Part shown: piece after piece, positions 26,863 through 35,797 of the stretch | Layout: each line of letters starts with the position of its first letter | Position numbering within the stretch: position 1 is the first letter of the stretch | Origin: Caulobacteraceae bacterium | Lineage (GTDB): Bacteria > Pseudomonadota > Alphaproteobacteria > Caulobacterales > Caulobacteraceae | Length of the DNA: 55,006 nt | Direction of reading: 5' to 3' | Assembly (NCBI GenBank): GCA_947475845.1 | Contig: CANJMO010000009.1 | Location: 1-55,006 of the forward strand | The notes under the pieces: model-generated | Database searches by the model: none | What the model was told of the DNA's origin: nothing | What the model saw: the letters and a program-made list of their open reading frames with translations, nothing else | Made by a program: the position numbers and the translations under genes

Positions 26863-27804
26863 ATGCGTCCCTATTATTACCTCGGCAATGGCCGAGGCCT
26901 TACCGCCCTCACCACCGGTCAGTTGTTTTTCGTCAACAGTCGCGCCCGCGACCTGACGCCCTGGATCGTCCACCTGGGTCTTTGGGAAACCTTCGTCGAC
27001 GACATCCTCTGCGCCCTGGCCAGGCCGGGCGACACCTTCCTCGATGTGGGCGCAAACCAGGGCTATTACAGCGTCAAGATCGGCGGTCTGACGGCGCCGG
27101 ACGGCCGAATCTACGCATTCGAGCCGAATCCGGTGATGTATTCCGTCTTCTGCGACAACATGAACATCAACGGTTTCGACCCGCGATCGCAGGTGTTCAA
27201 CGTTGCGGCCGGCGACGGCGCCGCTAAGACGTCTCTCGTGTTCCAGGCCCACCGCCCCGGCGGCGCGCACCGGGACCTGCACGCCACAGCCGCCGAGGCG
27301 GGCCATGACCGGGTCGAGATCGACGTGGTCGCCATCGACGACGCGCTCCCCGCCGACGCTGTAGCCAACCTGATCAAGATCGACGTCGAGGGCCATGAGC
27401 CGATGGTCCTGGCGGGCATGCGAGGGCTGCTCGCGCGCTCGCCGGACGCCGCCATCGTCACGGAGGTCAGCTACCATCACTGGGCCCGGTTCGGGGATCC
27501 GGTGACGCTGCTTCGCGAGGCGGCCGGTGACCGCCGAATGTTCCGCATCTTTCACGACGGCCACATCGAAGAGCTGACCGACAACATCGAGCAGGCCATG
27601 GACCAGACCATGGTCTGCTACATGCTGCTGCTGCCCCGCACAGACGACGCCTGGGCAAGGGTCGCCCGTTTCGCAACCACCGACGAGGCGGCTATGGCGG
27701 CAGTGTCGGAGGCGGCGCTGGAGGCCGCTCCGCCGATCAAGCGCAGCCTGGCGCGCCGGGCCGCGGGCTTGCTCATGCGGCTGGTATTTCCGAGGGACCC
27801 GTAA
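26863..27804 (+). CDS. FkbM-family methyltransferase, copy 1
   Basis: A 313-residue SAM-dependent O-methyltransferase of the FkbM family, often found in glycan or secondary-metabolite loci. It shows TFLDVGANQGYYSVK (motif I), YAFEPNP (motif II) and LIKIDVEGHEPMVL, the FkbM signature. It opens with MRPYYYLGNGRG. The following gene is a close paralogue. The substrate is unknown. The start has only a weak ribosome-binding site. Confidence 0.85.
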   Translation: MRPYYYLGNGRGLTALTTGQLFFVNSRARDLTPWIVHLGLWETFVDDILCALARPGDTFLDVGANQGYYSVKIGGLTAPDGRIYAFEPNPVMYSVFCDNMNINGFDPRSQVFNVAAGDGAAKTSLVFQAHRPGGAHRDLHATAAEAGHDRVEIDVVAIDDALPADAVANLIKIDVEGHEPMVLAGMRGLLARSPDAAIVTEVSYHHWARFGDPVTLLREAAGDRRMFRIFHDGHIEELTDNIEQAMDQTMVCYMLLLPRTDDAWARVARFATTDEAAMAAVSEAALEAAPPIKRSLARRAAGLLMRLVFPRDP

Positions 27805-27899
27805 GCTTCGCCGCCGATCATGCTGTCAAACCGCGCCGATCCTAGCTTTGGACGCCGCCAGACGTTAAACCGCCTGCGCTGCGATCAGCGCGGAGAGTC

Positions 27900-28775
27900 A
27901 TGAGCGCAATGGGAAGACCCTATTTCTATCTTGGCGGCCAGCGAGCGCTGACAAAGTTGGCCAATGGCCGGCTGTTCATCGTCAACACGGACTCCCGCGA
28001 TATCGCCACCTGGATCGTCCAGTACGGCGTATGGGAGCGAAACGTCGATGACCTGCTCGGCGCCCTGGTTCGGCCGAACGACACGGTTTTCGATATCGGC
28101 GCCAACATGGGCTACTACACCGTCAAGCTGGGCGCGCGGATCTACAAGGCGGGGCGTATCTACAGCTTCGAGCCCAATCCCGAGATGTTCGAGGTGCTGG
28201 CAGATAACTGTCACATCAATGGCCTCGAAGGGTGTTCAACCCTGTTCCAGGCCGCCGTCGGCAATGCCACGGGCCGCGTCGAGTTCGGCTTCGACAAGCG
28301 CTATCCCGGTGGTGGCCAGGTCGGCGGCATAAGCGGCACGCGCGAGAAGATCGAGGTCGACTTGGTCCGCATCGATGACGTCGTGCCTGCCGACTGCGTG
28401 GCCGACCTGATCAAGATCGACGTCGAAGGCTTCGAACCGCTGGCCTTCCAGGGCATGACCGAGCTGCTGGCCCGCTCGCCGGGAGCCGCCATCGTGATGG
28501 AAGGCAGCTACGCGTCATGGGCGCAGTACGGCCCTCCCTCCGAGGCCCTGACGACCCTGGCCGGCAACCGGCGGATATTCCAGATCCACGCCAATGGGCG
28601 CCTGCAGGAGATGTCCGGCGACACCATCGACGAAACGCTGAAGCGCACGTCCGCTTGCTATCTTCTGATGCTGCCTCCCGGCGCGGACCGAGAGCGCAAG
28701 ATCAAGCGGATGCTGTCGCCCCACTACCGCGGGGCGCGTATCAGGGACCGGGTCAGGGCGCTGCTGCGCATCTAG
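27900..28775 (+). CDS. FkbM-family methyltransferase, copy 2
   Basis: A 291-residue paralogue of the preceding gene, aligning end to end at roughly half identity by eye: RPYFYLGGQRAL, VFDIGANMGYYTVK, YSFEPNP and LIKIDVEGFEPLAF all correspond. This indicates an old tandem duplication with divergence, so the two enzymes may methylate different positions. GGAGA lies six bases before the ATG; an internal ATG three codons on matches the start of copy 1. Confidence 0.85.
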   Translation: MSAMGRPYFYLGGQRALTKLANGRLFIVNTDSRDIATWIVQYGVWERNVDDLLGALVRPNDTVFDIGANMGYYTVKLGARIYKAGRIYSFEPNPEMFEVLADNCHINGLEGCSTLFQAAVGNATGRVEFGFDKRYPGGGQVGGISGTREKIEVDLVRIDDVVPADCVADLIKIDVEGFEPLAFQGMTELLARSPGAAIVMEGSYASWAQYGPPSEALTTLAGNRRIFQIHANGRLQEMSGDTIDETLKRTSACYLLMLPPGADRERKIKRMLSPHYRGARIRDRVRALLRI

Positions 28776-28862
28776 ACAGGCTTCCCCCGGGCTCGCATCG
28801 GCCGCGTGCAGCCCCTATCTAGGGCGGCGACGCCTCGTTCGTAGCCTTCATCCGGTGTTGTT

Positions 28863-29780
28863 TTGACCCAATCGCATTCCGAGCCGCTGGCGCCATCCGA
28901 CGACGATCTGGTCGCCGCTTTCCAGATCGAAGGCTGGCCGGTGCGCGGCCGCATCACGCGGCTTTCCGATGTGGTCAACGACATCCTGACCCGCCACGCC
29001 TATCCGGAAGCTGTGGCCAATCTGCTGGGCGAAGCCTGCGCCCTGGCGGCGCTGGTCGGCTCCAGCCTGAAGTTCGAGGGCCGCCTGATCGTCCAGGCCC
29101 AGGGCGACGGGCCGGTCAGCTATGTGGTGTGCGACTACGACAGCGACGGCTCGCTGCGCGGCTACTGCCGCTATGACGAGGGCCGCGTGGCCGAGGCGTC
29201 CCAGGGCTTCGTACGCCCAGGCGCGCGCACCCTTCTGGGCGAAGGCGTGTTCGTCATGACCGTCGATCAGGGCCCGGACATGGAGCGCTACCAGGGCATC
29301 ACTCCGATCGAGGGCGAAACCCTGGCGCTGTGCGCCGAGCGCTATTTCGATCAGTCCGAGCAGACCCCGACGCGCGTGCGCCTGGCCGTGGCCCAGCTGG
29401 CGACGGAAAAGGGCTTCGTCTGGCGGGCCGGCGGCTTGCTGTTGCAGAACATCGCCGAGGACGATGCGCGCGGCTCGACCCAGGACGTCTGGGAGCGGGC
29501 CCAGGCCCTGTTCGAGACCTTGGGCGAGGATGAGTTGGTCGACCCGACGGTGTCGTCGCAGACCCTGCTGTGGCGGCTGTTCAACGAAGACGGGGTGCGG
29601 GTGTTCGAGCCGCGCACTCTGCGCGCCTTCTGCCGCTGCTCGGAGGAGCGGATCATGACCGTGCTGCAGTCATTCGGCCTGGACGAGCGCAAGGACATGG
29701 TCGAGGACGACGGCATGATCCGCGTCACCTGCGAATACTGTTCGCGCACCTATGAGATCGCGCCGGAAGCGGTGGGCTAG
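28863..29780 (+). CDS. hslO: Redox-regulated chaperone Hsp33
   Basis: Holdase activated by oxidative unfolding. The 305-residue length is normal. The four zinc cysteines are at residues 257 and 259 (FCRCSEER) and 290 and 293 (CEYCSRTY). The start is TTG. It faces apaG, with a palindromic repeat in the 37-base gap between the two stop codons. Confidence 0.94.
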   Translation: MTQSHSEPLAPSDDDLVAAFQIEGWPVRGRITRLSDVVNDILTRHAYPEAVANLLGEACALAALVGSSLKFEGRLIVQAQGDGPVSYVVCDYDSDGSLRGYCRYDEGRVAEASQGFVRPGARTLLGEGVFVMTVDQGPDMERYQGITPIEGETLALCAERYFDQSEQTPTRVRLAVAQLATEKGFVWRAGGLLLQNIAEDDARGSTQDVWERAQALFETLGEDELVDPTVSSQTLLWRLFNEDGVRVFEPRTLRAFCRCSEERIMTVLQSFGLDERKDMVEDDGMIRVTCEYCSRTYEIAPEAVG

Positions 29781-29810
29781 GCGCGCTCAAGCAGCGAAGC
29801 GCTAACGCCG
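29780..29810. repeat. Dispersed palindromic repeat, copy A
   Basis: Reads GGCGCGCTCAAGCAGCGAAG, then CGCTAACGCC; the outer arms GGCG/CGCC and inner arms GCGCT/AGCGC (with offset) can form nested hairpins. It lies between convergent hslO and apaG. Related copies lie at 38.36, 49.79 and 52.17 kb. Confidence 0.6.
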
Positions 29811-29817
29811 AGATAGA

Positions 29818-30264
29818 CTAGTTGGTCCGCTGCTGGGCGCCCGGCATATCCAGGGAGAACTGCGGCACCATCACGTCGAAGGCGTCGCCCTGCGGCGTGA
29901 CCATGTGATAGCTGCCCTGCATCATGCCTGACGGCGTGCTCAAGGGGCACGCGGATGCGTAGCGATAGGCTTCGCCCGGCTTCAGCTCGGGCTGCTCCCC
30001 GACCACGCCGGCGCCCTTGACCTCTTCGGTGCGGTTGAGCGCGTCGGTGATGATCCAGTGGCGCGAGATCAGCTGCACCTCGGCGGCGCTGCGGTTCTCA
30101 ATCTCCACCGTATAGGCCCACACATACCGGCCCCGCTCGCGGCTCGATTGCTCGGGCAGGAAGCTGGGGCTCACGCGCACGGTGATGTCGCGGGTGATCT
30201 GCTCATAGACCGAAGCCTCGCCGGACTTGGCCCGGCGCGGAATGCGCTGCTGCACGGCGGTCAT
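29818..30264 (-). CDS. apaG: ApaG domain protein
   Basis: A 148-residue protein with the immunoglobulin-like ApaG fold. Conserved pieces are YVWAYTVEIENRS, ISRHWIITDA, VVGEQPELKPGE and GMMQGSYHM. The biochemical role is unsettled, and the link to diadenosine tetraphosphate and cobalt resistance comes from E. coli genetics. Its ATG overlaps the metZ stop (ATGA), so it is translationally coupled to metZ. Confidence 0.9.
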   Translation of the reverse strand: MTAVQQRIPRRAKSGEASVYEQITRDITVRVSPSFLPEQSSRERGRYVWAYTVEIENRSAAEVQLISRHWIITDALNRTEEVKGAGVVGEQPELKPGEAYRYASACPLSTPSGMMQGSYHMVTPQGDAFDVMVPQFSLDMPGAQQRTN

Positions 30265-31460
30265 GCGCGGTCCAGCGCCCGCAGGATGTCGCGCTTGAGG
30301 TCGCCGGCGCCTTCCAGCCCCACCGACAGGCGCACGCAGCCCTCGGTCAGGCCGATGGCCAGGCGCTCTTCCTCGGGCGTCGAACGGTGAGTGGTGGTCC
30401 ACGGGTGGGTGGCCATCGACTTGGCGTCGCCGAGGTTGTTGGAGATGTCGACCAGCTCCAGCGCGTTCAACACGTTGAACGCCGCGCGCGCGTTGCCCAC
30501 GTCGAAGGCGATGATGTTGCTGCCGCCGGTCATCTGTTTCTTGACGATGTCGGCCTGCGGGAAGTCGGCGCGGGTCGGATAGAAGATGCGCTTGACCGCC
30601 TTATGCTCGGCCATCTCATCCGCCAGCATGGCCGCGGTCCCGCTCTGTCGGCGCACGCGCAGGTCGAGCGTCTCCATGCCCTTCAGCAGCACCCAGGCGT
30701 TGAACGGCGACAGGGCCGGACCGAGGTGGCGGAAGGGGTCTTTGTAGGCTTCCTCGATGAGGTCGGTGGCGCCCAGGATCGCTCCGCCCAGCACCCGGCC
30801 GCCGCCGTCGATGTGCTTGGTGGCGGAATAGACGACGATGTCGGCGCCCAGTTGCAGGGGCTTCTGGAAGATCGGCGTGGCGAAGACGTTGTCGACCACC
30901 ACCTTGGCCCCGATCTCCTTGGCCAGGGCGCAGACCGCGGCGATGTCGGTCATCTCCAGCAGCGGATTGGCCGGGGTCTCGATGAAGATCAGGGTGGTGT
31001 TGGGACGCACGGCGTCGCGCCAGGCCTGGATGTCGAAGCCGGGCACGAAGCTGGTTTCGACACCGAAGCGGGGCAACCAGTTGGCGGCGATCCAGCGGCA
31101 CGAGCCGAACAGGGCGCGGCCCGCGATCATGTGGTCGCCGGCCTTGACCAGGCCCTGGATGGCCATGGCCACGGCGGCCATCCCGGAGGCGGCCGAACGG
31201 CAGGTCTCAGCCCCTTCGAGAAGCGCCAGGCGCTCTTCGAACATGCGGCAGGTGGGGTTGGCGTAGCGCGAATAGACATAGCCCGGCTCGTCGCCGGCGA
31301 AGCGTGCATCGGCCTGCTCGGCGGAGTCGTAGACAAAGCCCTGGGTCAGGTAGAGGGCCTCGGCCGTCTCGCCGAACATCGAGCGGTTGATGCCGCCGCG
31401 GATCAGCTTGGTGGCCGTCTCCCAGGTCGCGGGATCGGTAGGTTCGTCTGAGCTCGACAT
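30261..31460 (-). CDS. metZ: O-succinylhomoserine sulfhydrylase
   Basis: PLP enzyme that makes homocysteine from an activated homoserine and sulfide. It has 399 residues, with the PLP lysine at 215 (YSATKHIDGGGR) and YSRYANPTCRMFEERLALLE near residue 65. The window also carries metX-metW, so the activated substrate may well be the acetyl or succinyl ester. There is a short leader behind a TTGACC/CCTAAG promoter, too short for a SAM riboswitch. Confidence 0.92.
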   Translation of the reverse strand: MSSSDEPTDPATWETATKLIRGGINRSMFGETAEALYLTQGFVYDSAEQADARFAGDEPGYVYSRYANPTCRMFEERLALLEGAETCRSAASGMAAVAMAIQGLVKAGDHMIAGRALFGSCRWIAANWLPRFGVETSFVPGFDIQAWRDAVRPNTTLIFIETPANPLLEMTDIAAVCALAKEIGAKVVVDNVFATPIFQKPLQLGADIVVYSATKHIDGGGRVLGGAILGATDLIEEAYKDPFRHLGPALSPFNAWVLLKGMETLDLRVRRQSGTAAMLADEMAEHKAVKRIFYPTRADFPQADIVKKQMTGGSNIIAFDVGNARAAFNVLNALELVDISNNLGDAKSMATHPWTTTHRSTPEEERLAIGLTEGCVRLSVGLEGAGDLKRDILRALDRA

Positions 31461-31483
31461 GACAGATGTCCTTCTGGCGCGGG

Positions 31484-31511
31484 CTTAGGCCTGCACCGCC
31501 GGGCAGGTCAA
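31484..31511 (-). promoter_or_regulatory. Predicted metZ-apaG promoter
   Basis: On the minus strand TTGACC (31511-31506), 16 bases, CCTAAG (31489-31484) resembles the Caulobacter housekeeping promoter. The predicted leader is under 20 bases. Confidence 0.4.
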
Positions 31512-31560
31512 GGCTGGGATTGTCTTGAGACTCTCGCGAGACTCGGCGAGTGTCGCGGCG

Positions 31561-32583
31561 ATGACATCAGCACCCTTACCCCCCGGCATCCTGCCGTCGC
31601 AGGCCATCGACGGCCTGATCCAGCACGGCGCGATCACCTCGCAGACCGCGTTCGACAAGGATCAGGTCCAGCCGGCCAGCCTCGACCTGCGCCTGGGCGA
31701 GCGCGCCTGGCGGGTACGCGCCTCTTTCCTGCCCGGGCTTGGCCGCAAGGTCACCGAGCGGCTGAAGGATGTCGCCATGCACCAGCTCGACCTGACCCAG
31801 GGGGCGGTGTTCGAGAAGGGCTGCGTCTATATCGCTGAGCTGCAGGAGCGGTTGAAGCTGCCGGCCGGCATCGCCGCGCGCGCCAACCCCAAGAGCTCGA
31901 CCGGCCGGGTCGACGTGTTCGTGCGCCTGCTGACCGATCACAGCCGCCTGTTCGACGATGTGGCCGAGAGCTACGACGGGCCCATGTATGTCGAGATCGC
32001 GCCGCAGACGTTTTCGGTGCTGGCGCGGACCGGCACGCGCCTCAATCAGTTGCGCCTGAAGCGGGGCGAGCCGCAGCACCTGTCGACCACCAGCGTCGGG
32101 GTCGATCTGACCATGGACTTGGCCGGTTTCCGCGGGCGCCGCCACGCGGGGGTGATCGATCTGGACAAGGAAGACGGCCACGATCCGCGCGATTTCTGGG
32201 AGCCGCTGGAGCCGCGTCACGGCGAGCTGCTGCTGGATCCCGGCGAGTTCTACATCCTGGCCTCCAAGCAGGCGGTCAATATCCCGGTGATGCAGGCGGC
32301 CGAGATGACCCCGATCGATCCGTCGGTGGGTGAATTCCGCGTGCACTACGCCGGCTTCTTCGACCCCGGTTTCGGCGCCGAGGAGACCCAGTCGGTCGGC
32401 TCCAAGGGCGTGCTGGAGGTGCGCAGCCACGAGACGCCGTTCCTGCTGGAGGATGGCCAGACGGTGGCGCGGCTGGTGTTCGAACCGCTGACCGAAATGC
32501 CCAAGCGCCTCTACGGCCAGGACGGCTCGCACTACCAGGGCCAGGGCCTTAAGTTGTCCAAGCACTTCAAGGCCTGGGTTTAG
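31561..32583 (+). CDS. dcd: dCTP deaminase, long alphaproteobacterial form
   Basis: Deaminates dCTP to dUTP for thymidylate synthesis. At 340 residues it is nearly twice the E. coli length: two dCTP-deaminase/dUTPase-like trimer-fold units appear in tandem, with ARANPKSSTGRVDVFVRLL (RANPKSSTGR as core) in the first and FYILASKQAV and LEVRSHETPF in the second. I start at ATG 31561, since the in-frame ATG 12 codons upstream adds unrelated residues. Confidence 0.9.
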   Translation: MTSAPLPPGILPSQAIDGLIQHGAITSQTAFDKDQVQPASLDLRLGERAWRVRASFLPGLGRKVTERLKDVAMHQLDLTQGAVFEKGCVYIAELQERLKLPAGIAARANPKSSTGRVDVFVRLLTDHSRLFDDVAESYDGPMYVEIAPQTFSVLARTGTRLNQLRLKRGEPQHLSTTSVGVDLTMDLAGFRGRRHAGVIDLDKEDGHDPRDFWEPLEPRHGELLLDPGEFYILASKQAVNIPVMQAAEMTPIDPSVGEFRVHYAGFFDPGFGAEETQSVGSKGVLEVRSHETPFLLEDGQTVARLVFEPLTEMPKRLYGQDGSHYQGQGLKLSKHFKAWV

Positions 32584-32612
32584 GGCCGGATACGACCACA
32601 CGGGAGGGCGCC

Positions 32613-33551
32613 ATGCGCTTCGGTAAGCTTGCGGCAGTGGCTTGCGTGACGACGGTGATGGGTCTCGCGGCGGCGAGCGCGGCTCTGGCGCAATATGCGA
32701 TGGTGACCGAGCCGGTTCTGGCGGACGGGCCGCTGGAGCAGGTTTCGCCCCACGTCTGGGTCCTGCGCGGCTTTCCCAATATCGCCTTCGTGGTCGGCGA
32801 CAAGGCGACCCTGGCGATCGATACGGGGCTGGGTCCGCGCAACGGCGCCACCGTCGCCAAGATCGCCGCCAGGCTGTCGACAAAGGGCCAGAAGCTCTAT
32901 CTGACCACCACCCACTACCATCCCGAACACGCCGGCGGGCAGTCGGCGTTTCCCAAGGGCACGACAGTGATCCGCAACCGCGCCCAGCAGGTGGAGATGG
33001 ACACCGACGGCCAGCGGATGATCGATTTCTTCAGCAACAGCAGCCCGGCGCGCAAGGAACTGCTGGCAGGCGTGGTTCCGTCCAAGGCCGACGTCCTGTT
33101 CGACGACAAGCATGTGCTGGACCTCGGCGGGGTGCATGCCGACCTCTACTGGTTCGGCCCGGCGCACACGGCCGGCGACGAGATCGTGTTCGTGCGCGAG
33201 GACGCCACCCTCGTCCCCGGCGACGTGGTCGAGAACCGACTTTCGCCCAACATCAATTGCGACGCCTGCAGCCCGAAGAAGTGGATCAAGGTGCTGGACA
33301 GGATCGCGGTGCTGAAACCGCAGCATATCGTGCCCGACCATGGCGATCTGGGCGGCGGGGCCCTGGTGGCGCAGGAGCGCGCCTATCTGGTCGACCTGCA
33401 GGCCGAGGCCGACGCTTTGAAGGCCAAGGGCGTCTCCGCCGACGACGCGGGCAAGCAGATCGCCGCGGCCTTCGCCGTCAAATATCCCAATTGGTTCGGC
33501 ATGCAGAACCTGCCGGCGATCACCAAGAAGGCCTACGCCGACGCGCCCTAG
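32613..33551 (+). CDS. Secreted metallo-beta-lactamase-fold hydrolase
   Basis: A 312-residue periplasmic protein with a signal peptide cleaved after ASAALA. The zinc motif reads HYHPEHAGG, so the usual HxHxDH has Glu in place of Asp. Later metal ligands are seen in WFGPAHTAGDE, VPGDVVENR and IVPDHGDLGGG. The fold covers hydrolases of many substrates; with no neighbour clue the substrate is unknown. It starts 29 bases after dcd. Confidence 0.82.
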   Translation: MRFGKLAAVACVTTVMGLAAASAALAQYAMVTEPVLADGPLEQVSPHVWVLRGFPNIAFVVGDKATLAIDTGLGPRNGATVAKIAARLSTKGQKLYLTTTHYHPEHAGGQSAFPKGTTVIRNRAQQVEMDTDGQRMIDFFSNSSPARKELLAGVVPSKADVLFDDKHVLDLGGVHADLYWFGPAHTAGDEIVFVREDATLVPGDVVENRLSPNINCDACSPKKWIKVLDRIAVLKPQHIVPDHGDLGGGALVAQERAYLVDLQAEADALKAKGVSADDAGKQIAAAFAVKYPNWFGMQNLPAITKKAYADAP

Positions 33552-33601
33552 GCCGCGCCTTGAGCCCTCCGCCAAGACCGGCTAGAGGTTCGCCACGCGA
33601 T

Positions 33602-33676
<75 letters not shown>

Positions 33677-33692
33677 ATTTTCCTTGCGCCGG

Positions 33693-34180
33693 CTACCCCG
33701 CGGCGGCCGGAATGAGCTCTTCCCGAATAAATTCGAGCCGGCCCAGAAGCATCTCCGCATGCTCCTTCGTCGGAGCGGCCCTGATTGGGTGGCACTCCAG
33801 CAGGTCGCCGTCCGACAGAACGGTCTCCGCCCAGTCTTGGCAGATCGCAAAGTAAAGCTTCAACGCGAGGGCTGGTGTCGGCGTCTCCGAGGTATCCATG
33901 GTGACCGGCGGAAGGTCGCCGACCACCACCCACATCTCCATCTCACCGTCCAGCTCGCCCGTCATCGGAGTTTCGAGCTGGACCAGAAACAAACCGATGA
34001 TCCCGCCGACCCCGTAGGCGAGCAGCGTGTCCCTGACCGGGGGCGCCCCGCGTCGCGACTGAAAAAAGCCAAGGCTTCGTCGGTAAGGGCCTTCAGCAGC
34101 GGCCCTTCCTCCTGTTCATCTTCTTCCGACGGCACTCCGAGTTGGAACCGCGACGTATCTACGGGAGGGGAGGCTGGCAT
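33693..34180 (-). pseudogene. Small unknown protein split by a frameshift at T6
   Basis: Two overlapping frames make one protein of about 160 residues. The first, from ATG 34180 (MPASPPVDTSRFQLGV), runs through LLKALTDEALAFF. The second resumes as QSRRGAPPVRDTLLAYGVGG and continues to the stop at 33693, with the C-terminal part starting in PMTGELDGEMEMW. The break falls in a run of six T at about 34060 on the coding strand. The joined protein has one possible membrane segment (LLAYGVGGIIGLFLV). Family unknown. Either a sequencing error or a real disruption. Confidence 0.55.
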
Positions 34181-34208
34181 TGGGTCCGCCGATCGTTCGA
34201 GACGCCGA

Positions 34209-34310
34209 TCATGTTACAAAAGGATCGCCGCGCTTCCAGTTCGGATTCAGGGCCCGCTGTCGATCTTCGAACGCTTTCACGCGGTCTTCCTGGCTGGGCA
34301 TTCCCATCAT
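34209..34310 (-). CDS. Possible 33-residue open reading frame
   Basis: ATG 34310 reads MMGMPSQEDRVKAFEDRQRA and ends in DPFVT*. The composition is charged and coding-like, and the frame stays open upstream with FGSLQDFASD, so it may be the tail of a lost larger gene. It lies 28 bases ahead of the frameshifted gene on the same strand. No homologue is recognised; weak evidence. Confidence 0.25.
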   Translation of the reverse strand: MMGMPSQEDRVKAFEDRQRALNPNWKRGDPFVT

Positions 34311-34387
34311 GTCGCTGGCGAAGTCCTGGAGGGACCCGAACGGCTTGCTTGGCGTTGAGCCGGGGAAGCTTTCGCGAAGGACCCCCG

Positions 34388-34879
34388 ATGCTCCGCTCCC
34401 TCCTGATCGGCCTGGTGGCCGGAATGCGCTCGATGACTCCGCTGGCGGCGGTCAGCCTGGCCGACCGGACCGGGCTGCTGAGGTCAAACAGCGGCCCGTC
34501 CGGCCTATTGCGCCATCCGGCGGTGGTGGCGGGGACGACGGCGCTGGCCGTCGGTGAGCTGTTCGGCGACAAGATGCGCTCGGCGCCTGACCGCACCGTC
34601 GCCCCGGGGATCGCCGCGCGCCTGGTGACGGGGGCCATCGCCGGGGCCGCCGTCGCGCCCCGCAGCCAGCGGCCCGCCGCCATGGCGATCGGCGCGGCTG
34701 CGGCGGTGGCGGCCTCGTATGTGACCTTCAACTTGCGAATGAAGGCCCTGCGGCGCTTCGGCCAGACCCGGTCAGGACTGGTGGAAGACGCGATCACCCT
34801 GCTGAGCGCGCTGGCGGTGGTCGGCGCGGGGTCGCGCGCTAAGCCGCCGACGCGGCATCATACGAAGGTTCGCGGCTGA
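34388..34879 (+). CDS. DUF4126 family membrane protein
   Basis: A 163-residue hydrophobic protein beginning MLRSLLIGLVAGMRSMTPL, the conserved start of the DUF4126 family, with about four membrane segments (residues 1-25, 45-60, 78-110, 140-155). The function is unknown; members are sometimes found near DNA-repair or lipid genes. It ends 16 bases before the exonuclease gene and may be co-transcribed with it. Confidence 0.75.
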   Translation: MLRSLLIGLVAGMRSMTPLAAVSLADRTGLLRSNSGPSGLLRHPAVVAGTTALAVGELFGDKMRSAPDRTVAPGIAARLVTGAIAGAAVAPRSQRPAAMAIGAAAAVAASYVTFNLRMKALRRFGQTRSGLVEDAITLLSALAVVGAGSRAKPPTRHHTKVRG

Positions 34880-34895
34880 CCGGCTCCGCTCCCCG

Positions 34896-35624
34896 GTGAA
34901 GATCGTCACCTACAATCTGAACGGCATAACCGCGCGGCTGGGCGCCTTGCTGGAGCTGCTGGAGGAGACGGCGCCGGACGTCGTCTGCCTGCAGGAGCTG
35001 AAGACCACCGACGAAAACTTTCCGGCGGCGGCGTTGGAGAAGGCGGGTTACGGCGCGATCTGGCACGGGCAGAAGAGCTGGAACGGGGTGGCGATCCTGG
35101 CCCGAGGCTGCGAGCCGGTGGAAACCCGTCGCAGCCTGCACGGCGCCCCGGCCGACCTGCAGAGCCGTTATATCGAGGCGGCGGTCGGCGGCGTGATCGT
35201 GGGCTGTCTCTACACGCCCAACGGCAATCCCCGACCGGGCCCGAAGTTCTCGTACAAGCTGGCCTGGCTGGAGCGTTTCCGGGGGCGGGCGCAGAGTCTG
35301 CTGATGGCGGGCGTGCCGGCGGTGCTGGCGGGCGACTACAACATCATCCCCACCGACTTGGACGTCTACGTCCCCGAGCGCTGGCGCGAGGACGCTCTGT
35401 TCCACGCCAGCGTGCGCGCGGCCTATGCCCAGCTTCTGGACGACGGCTGGACCGACGCCCTGCGCAACCGCCATCCGGACGAGCGCATCTACACCTTCTG
35501 GAAGTACCTGCGAAACGCCTATGCGCGCGACGCGGGCCTGCGCATCGACCACCTGCTGATCAGCCCGCCGCTACGACCCCGTCTCCAGGACGCGGGCGTC
35601 GACCTCGCGCCCGGCGCTCTGTAG
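34896..35624 (+). pseudogene. xth: Exonuclease III, C-terminus lost at a join
   Basis: Apurinic/apyrimidinic endonuclease of the ExoIII family, GTG start, MKIVTYNLNGITARL. Catalytic residues are present up to LQELK (Glu), GDYNIIPTDLD (Asp/Asn) and RIDHLLISP. Normal enzymes go on for about 20 residues to a SDHAP motif with the catalytic His and end near residue 260. Here the frame turns into LAPGAL and stops at 242, at the point where a truncated gene on the other strand also ends. Without the final His the product should be inactive in repair. Confidence 0.75.
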
Positions 35625-35708
35625 GTCGCCCTCGCCGTTGAGGCTGAGGCGTTGTCCGGTGATCACGCGGGCGACGCGTTCGAGCGCCTTCATTTCGGCT
35701 ATGCCCAT
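35612..35708 (-). pseudogene. Truncated small gene, first ~32 codons
   Basis: From ATG 35708, with a strong GGAGGAACAGCA ribosome-binding site, the frame reads MGIAEMKALERVARVITGQR and LSLNGEGDLQSAG, then runs antisense into xth. The start is well formed and the residues look like a real helical protein, so I take it as the 5' end of a gene cut by the same join that removed the end of xth. Family unknown. Confidence 0.5.
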
Positions 35709-35797
35709 TGCTGTTCCTCCGACTCGCGCGGCTTGGCGCCTTTGTCTTGAGAACCTGCCAGGACGGGCGCGGGTTGCACATTCGGCCCCGCCCGGCC

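Noticed and set aside
31461-31560. SAM-II riboswitch ahead of metZ
   Set aside because: The predicted leader is under 20 bases and the SAM-II core sequence is absent.
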